A DNA stretch of 20,917 nucleotides, taken from contig JADRCO010001255.1 of the NCBI GenBank assembly GCA_021464525.1, positions 1 through 20,917 on the forward strand, given 5' to 3'. A program made the position numbers and the translations under genes. Within the stretch, counting starts at the first letter, position 1, and every line of letters begins with the position of its first letter. This document shows positions 20,779-20,917 of this stretch, one piece after another. The DNA comes from Rhizophagus sp. LPA8_4_AMF (Eukaryota; Glomeromycota; Glomeromycetes; Glomerales; Glomeraceae). Below the pieces are notes generated by a model. It searched no databases, had not been told where the DNA came from, and was given only the letters and a program-made list of their open reading frames with translations.

Positions 20779-20790
20779 TACACCGGTGTA
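20779..20790. repeat. 12 bp palindrome TACACCGGTGTA
   Basis: Perfectly self-complementary, centred on ACCGGT like the palindrome at 13384-13401. No function is evident. Confidence 0.6.
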
Positions 20791-20917
20791 GCGCCGAGTT
20801 AGTGTAATGTGCCGATGGCTTGAACCTAATTATAGGTAAGTATGTGACAATTAGATGGTGAGTGAAGGGTTCGATAATTATTAATTTGTTAAATAGTGCA
20901 ATCCATAATTTCATTTA

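Larger units (their letters stand above)
20152..20917. other. AT-rich spacer, window end
   Basis: The first part should be the promoter and leader of the KEPA-repeat gene on the minus strand. No gene was recognised. It contains a ~30 bp direct duplication (20654-20713) and a 12 bp palindrome at 20779-20790. The locally GC-richer stretch 20780-20830 (GCGCCGAG, GTGCCGATGG) may be the edge of something continuing outside the window. Confidence 0.55.

Overview
The window reads as nuclear DNA of a filamentous fungus with a very AT-rich genome. Genes are split by short introns (about 70-160 bp) with GTAAGT/GTATGT-like donors and TTAG/CAG acceptors, and are separated by long AT-rich spacers full of homopolymers, microsatellites and minisatellites. 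Base composition, intron style and gene content resemble arbuscular mycorrhizal fungi of the Rhizophagus type. That assignment is inference; no rRNA or marker gene is present.

Layout. 1-5024: no gene; AT-rich spacer with a strong hairpin (665-770), a short terminal-inverted-repeat candidate (1239-1428) and small direct and inverted repeats. 5025-6823 (+): a two-exon, seven-membrane-span receptor of the fungal STE3 (a-factor/pheromone receptor) family. 6824-8604: spacer with a minisatellite whose core is CATTTTGCGC, a T21A25 tract and a GGATTTA heptamer array. 8605-9912 (+): a seven-exon dual-specificity protein phosphatase with the HCxxGxSRS signature. 9913-16323: a 6.4 kb spacer shared by the 3' ends of the phosphatase and the transporter, holding several minisatellites and a degenerate array of ~300-450 bp units (about 11764-13320). 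16324-18795 (-): an eight-exon, 12-span sucrose/alpha-glucoside-type H+ symporter (SUT/SLC45-like), with 14 nt and 21 nt microexons. 19219-20151 (-): a two-exon secreted, probably GPI-anchored protein with a Lys-Glu-Pro-Ala repeat domain. 20152-20917: AT-rich spacer.

Three of the four proteins act at the cell surface (receptor, sugar porter, wall protein) and the fourth is a signalling phosphatase. Nothing shows that they form one pathway, and the large spacers argue against a tight cluster. All four gene models were built by hand by joining exons so that phase, splice sites and family motifs agree; all close in frame (571, 272, 607 and 282 residues). The main biological point is a STE3-like receptor in what looks like a lineage long regarded as asexual. 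No bacterial-type system, CRISPR array, rRNA or tRNA was seen.
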